From: Gemmobacter caeni
GTDB taxonomy: Bacteria > Pseudomonadota > Alphaproteobacteria > Rhodobacterales > Rhodobacteraceae
Assembly (NCBI RefSeq): GCF_003054195.1
Contig: NZ_QBKP01000001.1
Location: 62,001-126,000 of the forward strand
DNA: 64,000 bases
Reading direction: 5' to 3'
The position numbers and the translations under genes were made by a program. The notes under the pieces are model-generated. The model ran no database searches. It was given only the letters and a program-made list of their open reading frames with translations, and was not told where the DNA came from. Below are positions 48,141 to 57,915 of this stretch, piece after piece. Position 1 is the stretch's first letter. Each line of letters opens with the position of its first letter.

Positions 48141-49567
48141 GGCCGCAGGATACCGTCATACAGCCGGGCATAGGCCGCGGCCGAGGCCGCCCACCCGACC
48201 GGCTGCGCCATGGCGCGGCGGCGGATCTGCGCCCAGAGTTTCACATCGGCATGAAGCGCCGCCAACTGCCGCAGCGCGCCCGCGAAGGCGGTGGCATCGG
48301 TCGGGTGGAAGATGATGCCGGTCGCCGTTCCCGCCGCCAGCGCCGCCGGATTCGCCGTAATCACCGTATCGGCCAGCCCGCCCACCGCCGCGACCACCGG
48401 AATGGTGCCGTAGCGCAGCCCATACATCTGCGTCAGCCCGCAGGGTTCAAACCGCGAGGGCACCAGCACCGCATCGCCGCCCGCGAACATCCGGTGGCTC
48501 AGCGCCTCGTCGTAGCCGATCCGCACGCCGACCCTGCCGGGGAAGCGCGCTGCCAGATCCAGCATCGCCGATTCCAGCGCCGGGTCACCGGAGCCGAGCA
48601 TCACCAGCCCGCCGCCCGCTGCGATGAATTCAGGCAGCACCTCGGGCAGCAGGTCCATCCCCTTCTGGTCGGTCAGGCGGCTGACCACGATGGCCAGCGG
48701 CCCCGGCACCTCCTCCAGCCCGAATTCGGTGCAAAGCGCGGCGCGGTTCGCGACCTTGCCCCTGATCCGGGTGGCGGTATAGGGCACCGCCTCGGCCTCG
48801 GGCGACCAGACGCTTTCGTCCACGCCGTTCAGGATGCCTTGCACCTCTGCCGCCCGTGCGGCCACGATGCCTTGCAGCCCCATGCCGAATTCGGGGCGCA
48901 TCAGCTCCTCTGCATAGCGGGGCGAGACCGTGGTGATGCGATCCGCCGTCACCATCCCGGCCTTGAGACTGGACAGCCCGCCGTAATACTCCAGCGAGGC
49001 GGCGTGGAACTCATGCGCGGGCAGCCGCAGCGTGGACAGCATCGAAGCCTCGGCCCAGCCCTGGAAAGCGATATTGTGAATGGTCATCACCGTCGCCACA
49101 TCGCGCGGGCCACCGAAGGCAAGATAGGCGGGGGCGAAGCCCGCCTGCCAGTCATGCGCATGCAGCACCTGCGGGCGCCAGCCATCGACCAAACCATGCC
49201 GCGCGATTTCTGCCGCGACCCAGCTCAGCGCGGCAAAGCGCTGGGGATTGTCCGGCCAGTCCGCACCGCCGCTGTTATAGGGGCCGCCTTCGCGGTCATA
49301 AAGATGCGGCGCGTCCAGAAGCAGCACCGCAATCCCGTCGACCTCGCCCGCCTTCACCACGCCACGCCCGCCGAACAGATCGTCCCGCGCGAAAACCTCG
49401 GGCCAATCGGCACAAAGCGGGCGCAGGGCGCGATAGGCGGGCAGAAGCACCCGCATCTCCCATCCCTGCCCGGCCAGCGCCCCCGGCAGCGCCCCCACCA
49501 CATCAGCCAGCCCGCCGGTCTTGGCCAGCGGCACGCATTCCGACGCCACAGACAGCACCCGTTTCAT
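48137..49567 (-). CDS. glgA: glycogen synthase (ADP-glucose)
   Basis: GT5 enzyme that extends glycogen from ADP-glucose. 476 residues beginning MKRVLSVASECVPLAKTGGL, with the ADP-glucose-binding KTGGLADVVGALP. A second site follows in SRLTDQKGMDLL, and the C-terminus has VPSRFEPCGLTQMYGLRYG, the ExxG-type catalytic region. The start at 49567 is preferred because GGGG lies six bases upstream; an ATG six bases earlier is equally readable. A 143-nt gap separates it from glgC. Confidence 0.95.
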
Positions 49568-49634
49568 CGTCATCCCCGGCCCCTCATTTTCCGTCCACAA
49601 ATATCCTGGGGGGTCGCAGATCGTGCGCCATCGG

Positions 49635-49677
49635 TTCAAGACCGATCGGCGACGGGTAAAGCCCCCGGGTCTTTGAA
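49635..49677. repeat. inverted repeat in the glgC-glgA gap
   Basis: TTCAAGACC (49635-49643) pairs with GGTCTTTGAA (49668-49677) with one bulged base and a 24-nt loop. It is the only sizeable gap inside the glg operon (143 nt) and also carries a GGATATTTG element near 49600. Possible internal regulatory or processing point. Confidence 0.4.
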
Positions 49678-49710
49678 GTCAGGTCACGCCCCCCATTTGG
49701 CGTGTTGCCC

Positions 49711-50985
49711 CTACAGCTTCGCCCGCGACCAGCGGTCGATCATGTCCTGCGTGATCAGCACCACACCGCCCTCGCTGCGCCGGAACCATTTTGCATCTTC
49801 CTCCGGGTCTTTTCCGATCACCAGACCCTCGGGGATTTTCACGCCGCGGTCGATGACGCAATGGCTCAGCTCCGCGCGGCGCCCCACATCCACCTGCGGC
49901 AGCGCGACCACATGGTCAAGCGAGGCCCAGCTATGGGTGCGGCAGCCGGTGAACAACAGGGAATTGCGCACCTCCGACCCCGAGACGATGCAATCGCCCG
50001 AGACGAGCGAGGACACTGCATAGCCGCGCCGCCCGCCATCCTCGTCATGGATGAACTTCGCAGGGGGCACCAGCTCGGCATAGGTCCAGATCGGCCAGGA
50101 ATTGTCGTACAGGTCCAGCTTCGGCACAAAATCGGTCAGGTCGATATTGGCCTGCCAGAAGGCGTCGATAGTGCCGACATCGCGCCAGTAGGGTTCATCC
50201 TCCAGCCCCGTCGTCACGCAGCTTTCGCTGAAGCGATGGGCCATGGCCTTGCCGTTCTTCACGATGTCGGGGATCAGGTCATTGCCGAAATCGTGGCTGG
50301 AGTTCGGGTCTTCGGCATCGCGCAGCAGCAGGTCGCGCAGGAAGTCCCAGTTGAAGACGTAAATCCCCATCGAGGCAAGGCTATGCGCCGGATCACCCGG
50401 AATGGTCGGCGGGTTCTTCGGCTTTTCCAGAAAATCGGTAATGCGCCCGTCGCCGTCCACATGCATCACGCCAAAGGCCGTCGCCTCGGCCTTCGGCACG
50501 GTGAGGCAGCCGATGGTCACATCGGCGCCGGTCGCCACATGCTGCACCAGCATGATTTCGTAATCCATCTTGTAGATATGATCACCCGCCAAGATGATGA
50601 CGTATTTCACCCCGTAGCTGTCCACGATGTCGATGTTCTGCGCCACCGCGTCGGCGGTGCCCAGATACCATTTGCTTTCATCGACGCGCTGGCTGGCGGG
50701 CAGGATGTCCAGATATTCGTTGCGTTCGGCGCGAAAGAAGTTCCAGCCGCGCTGCATGTGGCGGATCAGGCTGTGCGCCTTGTATTGCGTGGCAATTGCC
50801 ATCTTGCGCACACCCGAGTTCAGCGCATTCGACAGCGCGAAGTCGATGATCCTGGTCTTGCCGCCGAAATAGACCGCAGGCTTGGCGCGCCGGTCGGTCA
50901 GCTCCTTCAGGCGCGAGCCGCGTCCGCCTGCCAGCACGAAGGCCATGGCCTGCGAGGAAAGTCTCTGGTTCGGTCTTGCCTTCAT
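49711..50985 (-). CDS. glgC: glucose-1-phosphate adenylyltransferase
   Basis: Makes ADP-glucose, the committed step of glycogen synthesis. 424 residues: [28 protein letters not shown] (catalytic and allosteric site), the catalytic [14 protein letters not shown] and EKP (FLEKPKN), then the left-handed beta-helix with [11 protein letters not shown]. 30 nt after glgB. Confidence 0.97.
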   Translation of the reverse strand: MKARPNQRLSSQAMAFVLAGGRGSRLKELTDRRAKPAVYFGGKTRIIDFALSNALNSGVRKMAIATQYKAHSLIRHMQRGWNFFRAERNEYLDILPASQRVDESKWYLGTADAVAQNIDIVDSYGVKYVIILAGDHIYKMDYEIMLVQHVATGADVTIGCLTVPKAEATAFGVMHVDGDGRITDFLEKPKNPPTIPGDPAHSLASMGIYVFNWDFLRDLLLRDAEDPNSSHDFGNDLIPDIVKNGKAMAHRFSESCVTTGLEDEPYWRDVGTIDAFWQANIDLTDFVPKLDLYDNSWPIWTYAELVPPAKFIHDEDGGRRGYAVSSLVSGDCIVSGSEVRNSLLFTGCRTHSWASLDHVVALPQVDVGRRAELSHCVIDRGVKIPEGLVIGKDPEEDAKWFRRSEGGVVLITQDMIDRWSRAKL

Positions 50986-51015
50986 GGTGTCCTCCTCCGG
51001 GCCTCCTCGCCCGCA

Positions 51016-53211
51016 CTAATGAATGTCTTGCCGCAAAAAGACTGCCGACAGCGGCGGAAGCGTGATTTCGGCGGAATGCGCCTGCCCGTGATGCGGCACG
51101 GCTTCGGCGGTCACGCCGCCCATGTTGCCAAGATTGCCGCCACCATAGATTTCGGCATCGGTGTTCAGCGCCTCGGTCCAGGCACCACCTGCGGGCAGCC
51201 CGATGCGCAGGCGCCGCTCCACCGGCGTCATGTTCACCGCCACAGCCACCTGCGCCTCGCCCGGCGCGCCCTTGCGCAGCCAGGCATAGGTCGATCCCTC
51301 GGCATCATTGGCCTCAAGCCACTGGAACCCTTCGGGGCGGCAGTCGTTCACATGCAGCGCCGGTGTCGCACGATACAGCGTGTTCAGATCGCGGATCAGG
51401 CGCTGCATGCCCCGATGCTGCGGCCCCTCGCCCGGGTCATCCAGCAGATGCCAGTCAAGGCTCTGGCTGTAGTTCCATTCCCGCGCCTGCGCGAATTCGC
51501 AGCCCATGAACAGCAGCTTCTTGCCGGGGTGCCCCCACATGAAGCCGTAATAGGCGCGCAGGTTTGCGAACTTCTGTTCACCATCACCCGGCATCCGCGC
51601 CAGCATGCTGCCCTTGCCATGCACCACCTCGTCATGGCTGATTGGCAGGATATAGTTTTCCGACCACGCATAATGCAGGCCGAAGGTCATCTGGTGATGG
51701 TGGAACTTGCGATAGACCGGATCGCGGCCGATATAGGCCAGCGTATCGTTCATCCAGCCCATGTTCCACTTGAAGCCGAAACCCAGCCCGCCCCAGTCCG
51801 CCGGGCGCGACACGCCCGGAAAGGCGGTGCTTTCTTCGGCCACCGTCACGATGCCGGGGCATTCGCCGTAAGCCACCGTGTTCATCCGGCGCAGCATGGC
51901 GATGGCCTCGTAATTCTCGCGCCCGCCATCCTTGTTGGGCACCCATTGCCCTTCACCCCGTGAATAATCGCGGTACAGCATGGAAGCCACGGCATCCACG
52001 CGCAGCCCGTCGATGTGGTATTCCTCCAGCCAATACAAGGCGTTGGACACGAGGAAGTTCTGCACCTCGGTCCGGCCGTAATTGTAGATCAGCGTGTTCC
52101 AGTCCTGATGGAAGCCCTCGCGCGGGTCGGCATGTTCGTAAAGTGGCGTGCCATCGAACCGGCCAAGCCCATGCGGATCGGTCGGGAAATGCCCCGGCAC
52201 CCAGTCAAGGATAATGCCCAGCCCCTTGCGGTGCGCCGCATCTACCAGCGCGCGGAACTCGGCGGGCGTGCCGTGACGAATGGTCGGTGCAAACAGCCCG
52301 ACCGGCTGATAGCCCCATGAGCCGTCGAAAGGATATTCCGACACCGGCAGAAGCTCCAGATGGGTGAACCCCATGTCGGCGGCATAATCGACCAGTTGTT
52401 CGGCAAGCTCGGTATAGCTGAGCATCCGGTTGCCCGGCGCGCGGCGCCAGCTTCCCAGATGCACCTCGTAGACCGAAATCGGCGCGTCAATGGAATGGCG
52501 GCCCTTGCGGTGGTTCATCCAGCCCGCATCGCCCCAGTCCGCCCCGTCAATCCGCCGCACGACCGAAGCATTCTGCGGCGCGTGTTCGCTGCCAAACCCC
52601 ACCGGATCGGCTTTCAGCGGCAGAACCTGCCCGTCCGGACCGCGGATTTCATATTTGTAGACGGTGCCTTCGCCCAGACCGGGGATGAAAGTCTCCCACA
52701 CGCCGGTCGCGCCGCGGCGGCGCATCGGGTGGCGGCGGCCATCCCAAAGGTTGAAGTTCCCCACCACCGAAACTCGCTCGGCATTGGGCGCCCAGACCGC
52801 GAAATTCGTACCCTCCGCGCCCTCATGGTGGATCACATGCGCGCCCAGCACCTGCCAGAGCCGCATGTGGGTGCCCTCGCCCAGCAGATATTCGTCCATC
52901 TCGCCCAGCACAGGGCCAAAGCGGAACGGGTCGTCCCAGTCCCAGCTCGCGCCGCCACCTTCCGCGCGCAGCCGGTAGTCGGCGGAAGGCACTTCCCCCG
53001 CGAACAGCCCCTGCCCCAGCGCCTGCAATTCCAGCGGATCAGGCGTCAGCGCCCAGACCCGCTCCGCCCCCGGCTGGAATACACGCAGCACAAGGCGCTT
53101 GCCTTCGTGGTGCGGGCCCAGCACGGCGAAGGGATCGCCATGCCGCCCCTCGACCAGTGCGGTCGCCTCGGTCGCCGCGATCCAGCCGTCTCCTCCCCGA
53201 GCCTTGGCCAT
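51016..53211 (-). CDS. glgB: 1,4-alpha-glucan branching enzyme
   Basis: Introduces alpha-1,6 branches into glycogen. 731 residues. The N1 and CBM48 domains (up to about 240, including [19 protein letters not shown]) are followed by GH13 with [28 protein letters not shown] (nucleophile), [12 protein letters not shown] (acid/base) and [14 protein letters not shown]. The long form with the N1 domain is normal for proteobacteria. 21 nt after glgP. Confidence 0.96.
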   Translation of the reverse strand: MAKARGGDGWIAATEATALVEGRHGDPFAVLGPHHEGKRLVLRVFQPGAERVWALTPDPLELQALGQGLFAGEVPSADYRLRAEGGGASWDWDDPFRFGPVLGEMDEYLLGEGTHMRLWQVLGAHVIHHEGAEGTNFAVWAPNAERVSVVGNFNLWDGRRHPMRRRGATGVWETFIPGLGEGTVYKYEIRGPDGQVLPLKADPVGFGSEHAPQNASVVRRIDGADWGDAGWMNHRKGRHSIDAPISVYEVHLGSWRRAPGNRMLSYTELAEQLVDYAADMGFTHLELLPVSEYPFDGSWGYQPVGLFAPTIRHGTPAEFRALVDAAHRKGLGIILDWVPGHFPTDPHGLGRFDGTPLYEHADPREGFHQDWNTLIYNYGRTEVQNFLVSNALYWLEEYHIDGLRVDAVASMLYRDYSRGEGQWVPNKDGGRENYEAIAMLRRMNTVAYGECPGIVTVAEESTAFPGVSRPADWGGLGFGFKWNMGWMNDTLAYIGRDPVYRKFHHHQMTFGLHYAWSENYILPISHDEVVHGKGSMLARMPGDGEQKFANLRAYYGFMWGHPGKKLLFMGCEFAQAREWNYSQSLDWHLLDDPGEGPQHRGMQRLIRDLNTLYRATPALHVNDCRPEGFQWLEANDAEGSTYAWLRKGAPGEAQVAVAVNMTPVERRLRIGLPAGGAWTEALNTDAEIYGGGNLGNMGGVTAEAVPHHGQAHSAEITLPPLSAVFLRQDIH

Positions 53212-53232
53212 CGCTTCCTCCCGTTTCCGCCC

Positions 53233-55647
53233 TCAAAGGGCCGGTTCGACGGACCAGACATCCGCCATATAGCCCCGGATCGTGCGGTCCGAGGAAAAGA
53301 ACCCCGACCGCGCGGTGTTCAGCGCGGCCATGCGCAGCCAGCGCATCCGGTCGGCATAGGCGGCATCCACCTCGGCCTGCGCGGCGCGGTAGGCGTCGAA
53401 ATCCGCCGCCACGAGGAAATAATCGTGGTGCCAGACCCGGTGCACCAGTTGATGATAACGCGAAGGATCGCCTTCCGAGAACCGCCCTTCCGCGATCATC
53501 TGCAACACATCCTGCAAGGACTGGCTGGCGAGGATGGCATCGCGGGCATGATCGGGGTTGGCGCGGCGTTTCACCACCTCCTCCGCCGTCAGGCCGAACA
53601 GGAAGAAATTATCGGCCCCCACCTCTTGAAGGATTTCCACATTGGCGCCGTCAAGCGTGCCGATGGTCGGCGCGCCATTCATCATGAACTTCATGTTGCC
53701 AGTGCCCGAAGCCTCTTTCCCGGCGGTCGAGATCTGTTCCGACAGATCGGCAGCGGGGATCAGGCGTTCGGCAAGGCTGACGTTGTAATTCGGCGGATAG
53801 ACCACCTTCAGCCGGTCCCCGACCAGCGGATCGGCGTTCACCACCGCCGCCACATCATTGATCAGGTGGATGATTTCCTTCGCCACCACATAGCCCGGCG
53901 CGGCCTTGCCGCCGAAGATCTTGACGCGCGGCACCCAGTCCTTTTCCGGGTTCTGCCGGATGTCGTGCCAGCGCGCGATGGTTTCGAGGATGTTCAGAAG
54001 CTGGCGCTTGTATTCATGGATGCGCTTCACCTGCACGTCGAACAGCGCATCGGCCGAGACGCTGACGCCGCAATGCGCCTGCATCCAGCCCGCCAAAGCC
54101 TGCTTGTTCTGCCGCTTCGCCGCGCCGAAGGCCGTGAGGAACCCCGCATCGGCAACATGCGGCTCCAACTCCTTCAGCCGGTCCAGATCGGCCTCCCAGC
54201 CTGCGCCGATCGTGTCGGTGATCAGGCCCGCCAGCGGGCGGTTGCACATCTTCAGCCAGCGGCGCGGAGTTACGCCATTGGTTTCGTTGATTATACGCGG
54301 GTGCAGCTTTTCCAGTTCGGGGAACAGGTTCTGCTTCACAAGATCGGAATGCAGCGCGGAAACACCGTTCACCTTATGCGCCATGATGAAGGCCAGTTCG
54401 CCCATCCGCACCTCATGGTGCTTGACGATGCCCACATAATGCGGCGGGTGGAAGGTGCGGCGGTGCCAGCTGTCAATGCGCTCGACGATCTGCATATGGC
54501 GCGGCAGGACATTCCCGAAAGTATAGGTCGCCCAGCGTTCCAGCGCCTCGGGCAGCAGCGTGTGATTGGTATAGCCGAGACAGGCGCGCGCCACCTCCAT
54601 CGCCGGGTCGAACTCCATCCCGTGCTCATCCATCAGGAGCCGCATAAGCTCCGGCCCCGCGATGGCAGGATGGGTGTCGTTCATCTGGATCGCCACATGG
54701 CGCGGCAGGTCAGCCACGGCATAGCCCCCTGCCAGATGCCGGCGCAGGATGTCTTGCAGCGCGGCGGAGGTCAGGAAGAACTCCTGCTTCAGCCGCAATT
54801 CCTTGCCCTGATAAGTGGTATCGTCAGGATAAAGCACCCGGCTCAGCGTGCGGGCCAGCGCCTCGGGTTCGGCGGCGGCGGCGTAATCGCCGCGGTTGAA
54901 TCGCTCCAGATCGAACTGCGTCGTGGGCTTCGCCCCCCACAGCCGCAGCGTATTGGCCCATTTGCCTTCCCAGCCGATGACCGGCGTGTCATAGGCTTCG
55001 GCCAGTACGGTTTCGCCGGGCTGCCAGACCTCGCGGCCGTCGCGGGTGATGATCTCGCCCTTGAAACCGATGGTATAGGCGGATTCCGGGCGTTCGAATT
55101 CCCAGGGATGGCGTTGGCTCAGCCAGTCCTCGGGCGTTTCAACCTGACGCCCGCTTTCGAACCTTTGCCGGAACAGCCCGTGTTCATAGCGGATGCCATA
55201 GCCATAGGCCGGGCAGCCCACCGTCGCCATGCTTTCCATGAAACAGGCCGCCAGCCGCCCCAGACCGCCATTCCCCAGCGCGGCATCGGGTTCATCCTCG
55301 ACAATCGCGCGGAAATCCTGCCCCAGTTCGGCCATGGCGCTTTCCGCAATGTCGCGCAGGCCGAGGTTGATCGTCGCATCCTCCAGCAGACGCCCGATCA
55401 GAAATTCCATCGACAGGTAATAGACACGCTTGTGCCCCGTCTCCCATGTCTTGCGGGTCGAGGCGAACCACGGCTCCACGATCCGGTCGCGAATGGCAAA
55501 GCTCAGCGCCATGCGCCAGTCGTAAAGGCTGGCATGATCCGCGTCCTTGCCCAGCGTGAAGGTCAGGTGGCGCAGGATGTCGGCCCTGAGATGCGTTGGC
55601 GTCAGCTCTGTCACGTCATGTTCCAATCTGTCGAATGCCCGCCCCAT
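53233..55647 (-). CDS. glgP: glycogen/alpha-glucan phosphorylase
   Basis: Releases glucose-1-phosphate from glycogen. About 804 residues, GT35. Markers: HKRVYYLSMEFLIGR, the GNGGLGRLAACFMESMA loop, IQMNDTHPAI, and the PLP-lysine in ASGTGNMKFMMNGA. First gene of the glg operon. The start at 55647 places the conserved core as far from the N-terminus as in E. coli; a GTG at 55707 would add 20 residues, and neither has a strong ribosome-binding site. Confidence 0.93.
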   Translation of the reverse strand: MGRAFDRLEHDVTELTPTHLRADILRHLTFTLGKDADHASLYDWRMALSFAIRDRIVEPWFASTRKTWETGHKRVYYLSMEFLIGRLLEDATINLGLRDIAESAMAELGQDFRAIVEDEPDAALGNGGLGRLAACFMESMATVGCPAYGYGIRYEHGLFRQRFESGRQVETPEDWLSQRHPWEFERPESAYTIGFKGEIITRDGREVWQPGETVLAEAYDTPVIGWEGKWANTLRLWGAKPTTQFDLERFNRGDYAAAAEPEALARTLSRVLYPDDTTYQGKELRLKQEFFLTSAALQDILRRHLAGGYAVADLPRHVAIQMNDTHPAIAGPELMRLLMDEHGMEFDPAMEVARACLGYTNHTLLPEALERWATYTFGNVLPRHMQIVERIDSWHRRTFHPPHYVGIVKHHEVRMGELAFIMAHKVNGVSALHSDLVKQNLFPELEKLHPRIINETNGVTPRRWLKMCNRPLAGLITDTIGAGWEADLDRLKELEPHVADAGFLTAFGAAKRQNKQALAGWMQAHCGVSVSADALFDVQVKRIHEYKRQLLNILETIARWHDIRQNPEKDWVPRVKIFGGKAAPGYVVAKEIIHLINDVAAVVNADPLVGDRLKVVYPPNYNVSLAERLIPAADLSEQISTAGKEASGTGNMKFMMNGAPTIGTLDGANVEILQEVGADNFFLFGLTAEEVVKRRANPDHARDAILASQSLQDVLQMIAEGRFSEGDPSRYHQLVHRVWHHDYFLVAADFDAYRAAQAEVDAAYADRMRWLRMAALNTARSGFFSSDRTIRGYMADVWSVEPAL

Positions 55648-55777
55648 CAGAGCGGGAACCACCGGCGGCGGCAAGACGGCGGAGAATTGCCCGCCCGGTG
55701 GTTCCACACCGGAACGCTGCTCCGGCGCGGTCTGCTGAAATCCTGACCTCTGTTAGCGCAATCATTTTCAGAAATCA

Positions 55778-55791
55778 CTCAAAATTTTGAG
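55778..55791. promoter_or_regulatory. perfect 14-bp palindrome in the glgP-nsrR divergent region
   Basis: CTCAAAATTTTGAG, with no spacer. It lies in the 304-nt region between the glgP start and the NsrR-type gene, which otherwise is AT-rich near glgP and holds no gene. It could be an operator for either side. Confidence 0.4.
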
Positions 55792-55878
55792 CGTTTTTCC
55801 AAACGGATAGAAGAATCAAACCGATTTGGAGCGATTGCAACGATTCGTGCGCGGTTTCGCGCCGGGGAATTGCGTTAT

Positions 55879-55892
55879 CTGATCCAGATCAT
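55879..55892 (+). promoter_or_regulatory. candidate FNR/DNR-type box upstream of nsrR
   Basis: CTGAT-CCAG-ATCAT is a symmetrical site matching TTGAT-N4-ATCAA except for the two outermost bases. It lies 60 bases before the nsrR ATG, a position suited to oxygen- or NO-responsive Crp/Fnr regulators. Confidence 0.45.
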
Positions 55893-55951
55893 TTTCTGCC
55901 GCGCCGCGCCGGGCATAATGCGCCGGTCACCCAAGAAGCCGAAAGCGCCAC

Positions 55952-56386
55952 ATGAGACTCACCATCCGCACCAATCTGGCCATGCGCACCCTGATGTTCT
56001 GCGCGGTCAATCCGGGGCGCATCGTCCGCAAGGCCGAAATCGCCGCCGCCTGCAATGCATCCGAGAACCATCTGGCGCAGGTGATACACCTGATGGCCCA
56101 GAAGGGATTTCTGCGCACGGTCCGGGGCCGCTCCGGCGGGCTGACGCTGGCGCGGCCCCCTGAGCAGATCGGGCTGGGCGAGGTGTTCCGCGCCTTCGAG
56201 GGCGAATTGCCGCTGACCGAATGTTTCGCGCGTGGCAACAATACATGTCCGCTTGCCGGATGTTGCCGCCTGAAATGTGCGCTGGCCGAGGCAGCGGACG
56301 CCTTCTATGGCTCGCTGGACCGGCTGCGCCTGTCGGACATGACCGAAGGCAATGACGCGCTGGAACGGCTGCTGAAAGTGGCCTGA
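55952..56386 (+). CDS. nsrR: NsrR-type Rrf2-family regulator
   Basis: 144 residues. Winged helix of the Rrf2 family (LAMRTLMFCAVNPGRIVRKAEIAAACNASENHLAQVI, RGRSGGLTLARPPEQIGLG). It also has cysteines at 91, 99 and 105 (plus 104) in ECFARGNNTCPLAGCCRLK, a CX7CX5C pattern suitable for an iron-sulfur cluster. NsrR proteins repress NO-detoxification genes until NO destroys the cluster. No such target lies beside it, so targets are elsewhere. Confidence 0.85.
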   Translation: MRLTIRTNLAMRTLMFCAVNPGRIVRKAEIAAACNASENHLAQVIHLMAQKGFLRTVRGRSGGLTLARPPEQIGLGEVFRAFEGELPLTECFARGNNTCPLAGCCRLKCALAEAADAFYGSLDRLRLSDMTEGNDALERLLKVA

Positions 56387-56391
56387 CCCGC

Positions 56392-57456
56392 TCAGCCGCC
56401 CCAGGTTTCGCGCAGGACGCGCATCCAGTTGCCCCAGCGCAGCTTTTCGATCAGCGCGGCATCATAACCATGCGCCGCCATCGCCTCCAGGAGGCGCGGC
56501 AGGCCTGCGGCATCGCCAATCCCGTCGGGAACGGCGGCACCGTCGAAATCCGACCCGAAGCCCACGCAATCCTCGCCCAGCCTGTCGATCAGATGGTCGA
56601 GGTGCTGCATCACCGGCGCCCAGCCCATGTCGGTGCCGCGTTTGCCGTCTGGGCGCAGGAACACCGTGGCAAAGTTCAGCCCCACCATGCCCCGGCTTTC
56701 GCGGATCATCGCCAGTTGCCGGTCGGTCAGGTTCCGGGTCGAGGGGGTCACGGCATGGGCATTGGAATGGGTGGCGACCAGCGGCGCATCGGACAGCGCG
56801 GCCACATCATTGAACCCCGCCTCGTTCAGGTGGCTGAGGTCGATCAGGATGCGCAAGGCATTGCATTCGCTCACCAGCCGTTTGCCCGCAGCCGTCAGCC
56901 CCGGCCCGGTATCGGGGGAGCCGGGAAACCTGAATGGCACGCCATGGCCAAAGATGGTCGGCCGCGACCAGACCGGCCCGAGCGAGCGCAGCCCCATGGC
57001 GTGAAAGGCGTGCAGCGCGTCCAGCCGTTCGTCAATCGCCTCGGCCCCTTCCATATGCATGACACCCGCGATGGCGCCGTCGGCCCGCGCAGCCTCGATC
57101 TCAGCCACGCTGCGGCACAGACGAAACGCCCCGCCCGAAGACCGCGCCATCCACAAAAGATGGCCGGCCATCGACAGCGCGACCGGCTGCGCCACGCCCA
57201 GCGGGATCATCGCGGGCAACTCGATCTCATAGGGCGGGTTGTCCATCATCGCATCGTAATCCGGCGCGCCGGGAGCTGAGGGGCTGGGGATATAGATGGC
57301 GAACAGACCGCCCGCGAAGCCGCCCGCCTGCATGCGCGGCAGGTCCAGATGGCCCTGCCCCTCGCCCGTAAGCCAGATGGCCTCGCGTTTGCCCGGCGCC
57401 ATTTGCAGGCGCAGCAGGATGTCGTTGTGGCCATCGAATACCGGCGCGGCGGTCAT
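56392..57456 (-). CDS. membrane dipeptidase-type peptidase (family M19)
   Basis: 354 residues, zinc-dependent dipeptidase. Metal ligands are recognisable: HxD in FDGHNDILLRL, Glu in MHMEGAEAID, His in DLSHLNEAG and ATHSNAHAV, and Asp in GFGSDFDGA. No signal peptide, so probably cytoplasmic, cleaving D-/L- dipeptides. Its stop and that of nsrR converge with a 5-nt gap. Confidence 0.9.
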   Translation of the reverse strand: MTAAPVFDGHNDILLRLQMAPGKREAIWLTGEGQGHLDLPRMQAGGFAGGLFAIYIPSPSAPGAPDYDAMMDNPPYEIELPAMIPLGVAQPVALSMAGHLLWMARSSGGAFRLCRSVAEIEAARADGAIAGVMHMEGAEAIDERLDALHAFHAMGLRSLGPVWSRPTIFGHGVPFRFPGSPDTGPGLTAAGKRLVSECNALRILIDLSHLNEAGFNDVAALSDAPLVATHSNAHAVTPSTRNLTDRQLAMIRESRGMVGLNFATVFLRPDGKRGTDMGWAPVMQHLDHLIDRLGEDCVGFGSDFDGAAVPDGIGDAAGLPRLLEAMAAHGYDAALIEKLRWGNWMRVLRETWGG

Positions 57457-57461
57457 TGTGC

Positions 57462-57518
57462 CTCTCCCCTTCCCTTGTTTCGGGGGAGCCTGCCACGGGT
57501 GGCAGGGGAAGGCCAGAG
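57462..57518. repeat. 57-bp nested palindrome, REP-like element
   Basis: Outer arms CTCTCCCCTTCCC (57462-57474) and GGGAAGGCCAGAG (57506-57518) pair with only two mismatches. A second perfect dyad CCTGCCAC-GG-GTGGCAGG (57489-57506) nests inside. It fills the whole gap between the dipeptidase start and the cueR stop. The nested symmetrical design is that of dispersed REP-type repeats. Confidence 0.55.
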
Positions 57519-57519
57519 C

Positions 57520-57915
57520 CTAACCGCCCGAGGGTGCGGCAAGCCCGCCGAGGATGGGGCAATCGGGCCGCTCGTCGCCCGCACAGGCGGCAACAAGATC
57601 GGAAAGCGTGCGCTGCATGGCCCGCAGTTCGGCAATTTTGGTGCCGATCTCCACCAGATGCGTGCGGGCAAGCCGTTTCACATCGGCGCTGGCGCGATCC
57701 TTGTCGTCGTAAAGCGCCAGCAGGCGGCGACAATCATCGATGGTGAAACCAAGGCTTCGGGCACGACCGATGAAAGCGAGCTTGTGCAGATCGGTTTCGG
57801 CAAAGACACGATAGCCGTTGGCCTGGCGGCGCGGCGCGATCAGGCCGATTTCCTCGTAATAGCGGATGGTCTTGACCGGCAATCCGGCGCGGGTGGCGAC
57901 TTCCTTGATGTTCAT
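57520..57915 (-). CDS. cueR: CueR/HmrR copper-responsive MerR-family regulator
   Basis: 131 residues: winged helix ([26 protein letters not shown]), a long dimerisation helix, and the Cu(I)-binding loop with Cys111 and Cys119 in CAGDERPDC, the same spacing as E. coli CueR Cys112/Cys120. Overlaps copA by 4 nt, so it is made from the copA transcript and would activate its own operon when Cu(I) rises. Confidence 0.92.
   Translation of the reverse strand: MNIKEVATRAGLPVKTIRYYEEIGLIAPRRQANGYRVFAETDLHKLAFIGRARSLGFTIDDCRRLLALYDDKDRASADVKRLARTHLVEIGTKIAELRAMQRTLSDLVAACAGDERPDCPILGGLAAPSGG

Noticed and set aside
52360-55746. Long open frame of over 1,100 codons on plus
   Set aside because: It is antisense to glgB and glgP, which have complete catalytic motifs. 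The product is His/Arg/Gln-rich without domains, as expected from a GC-rich shadow frame.
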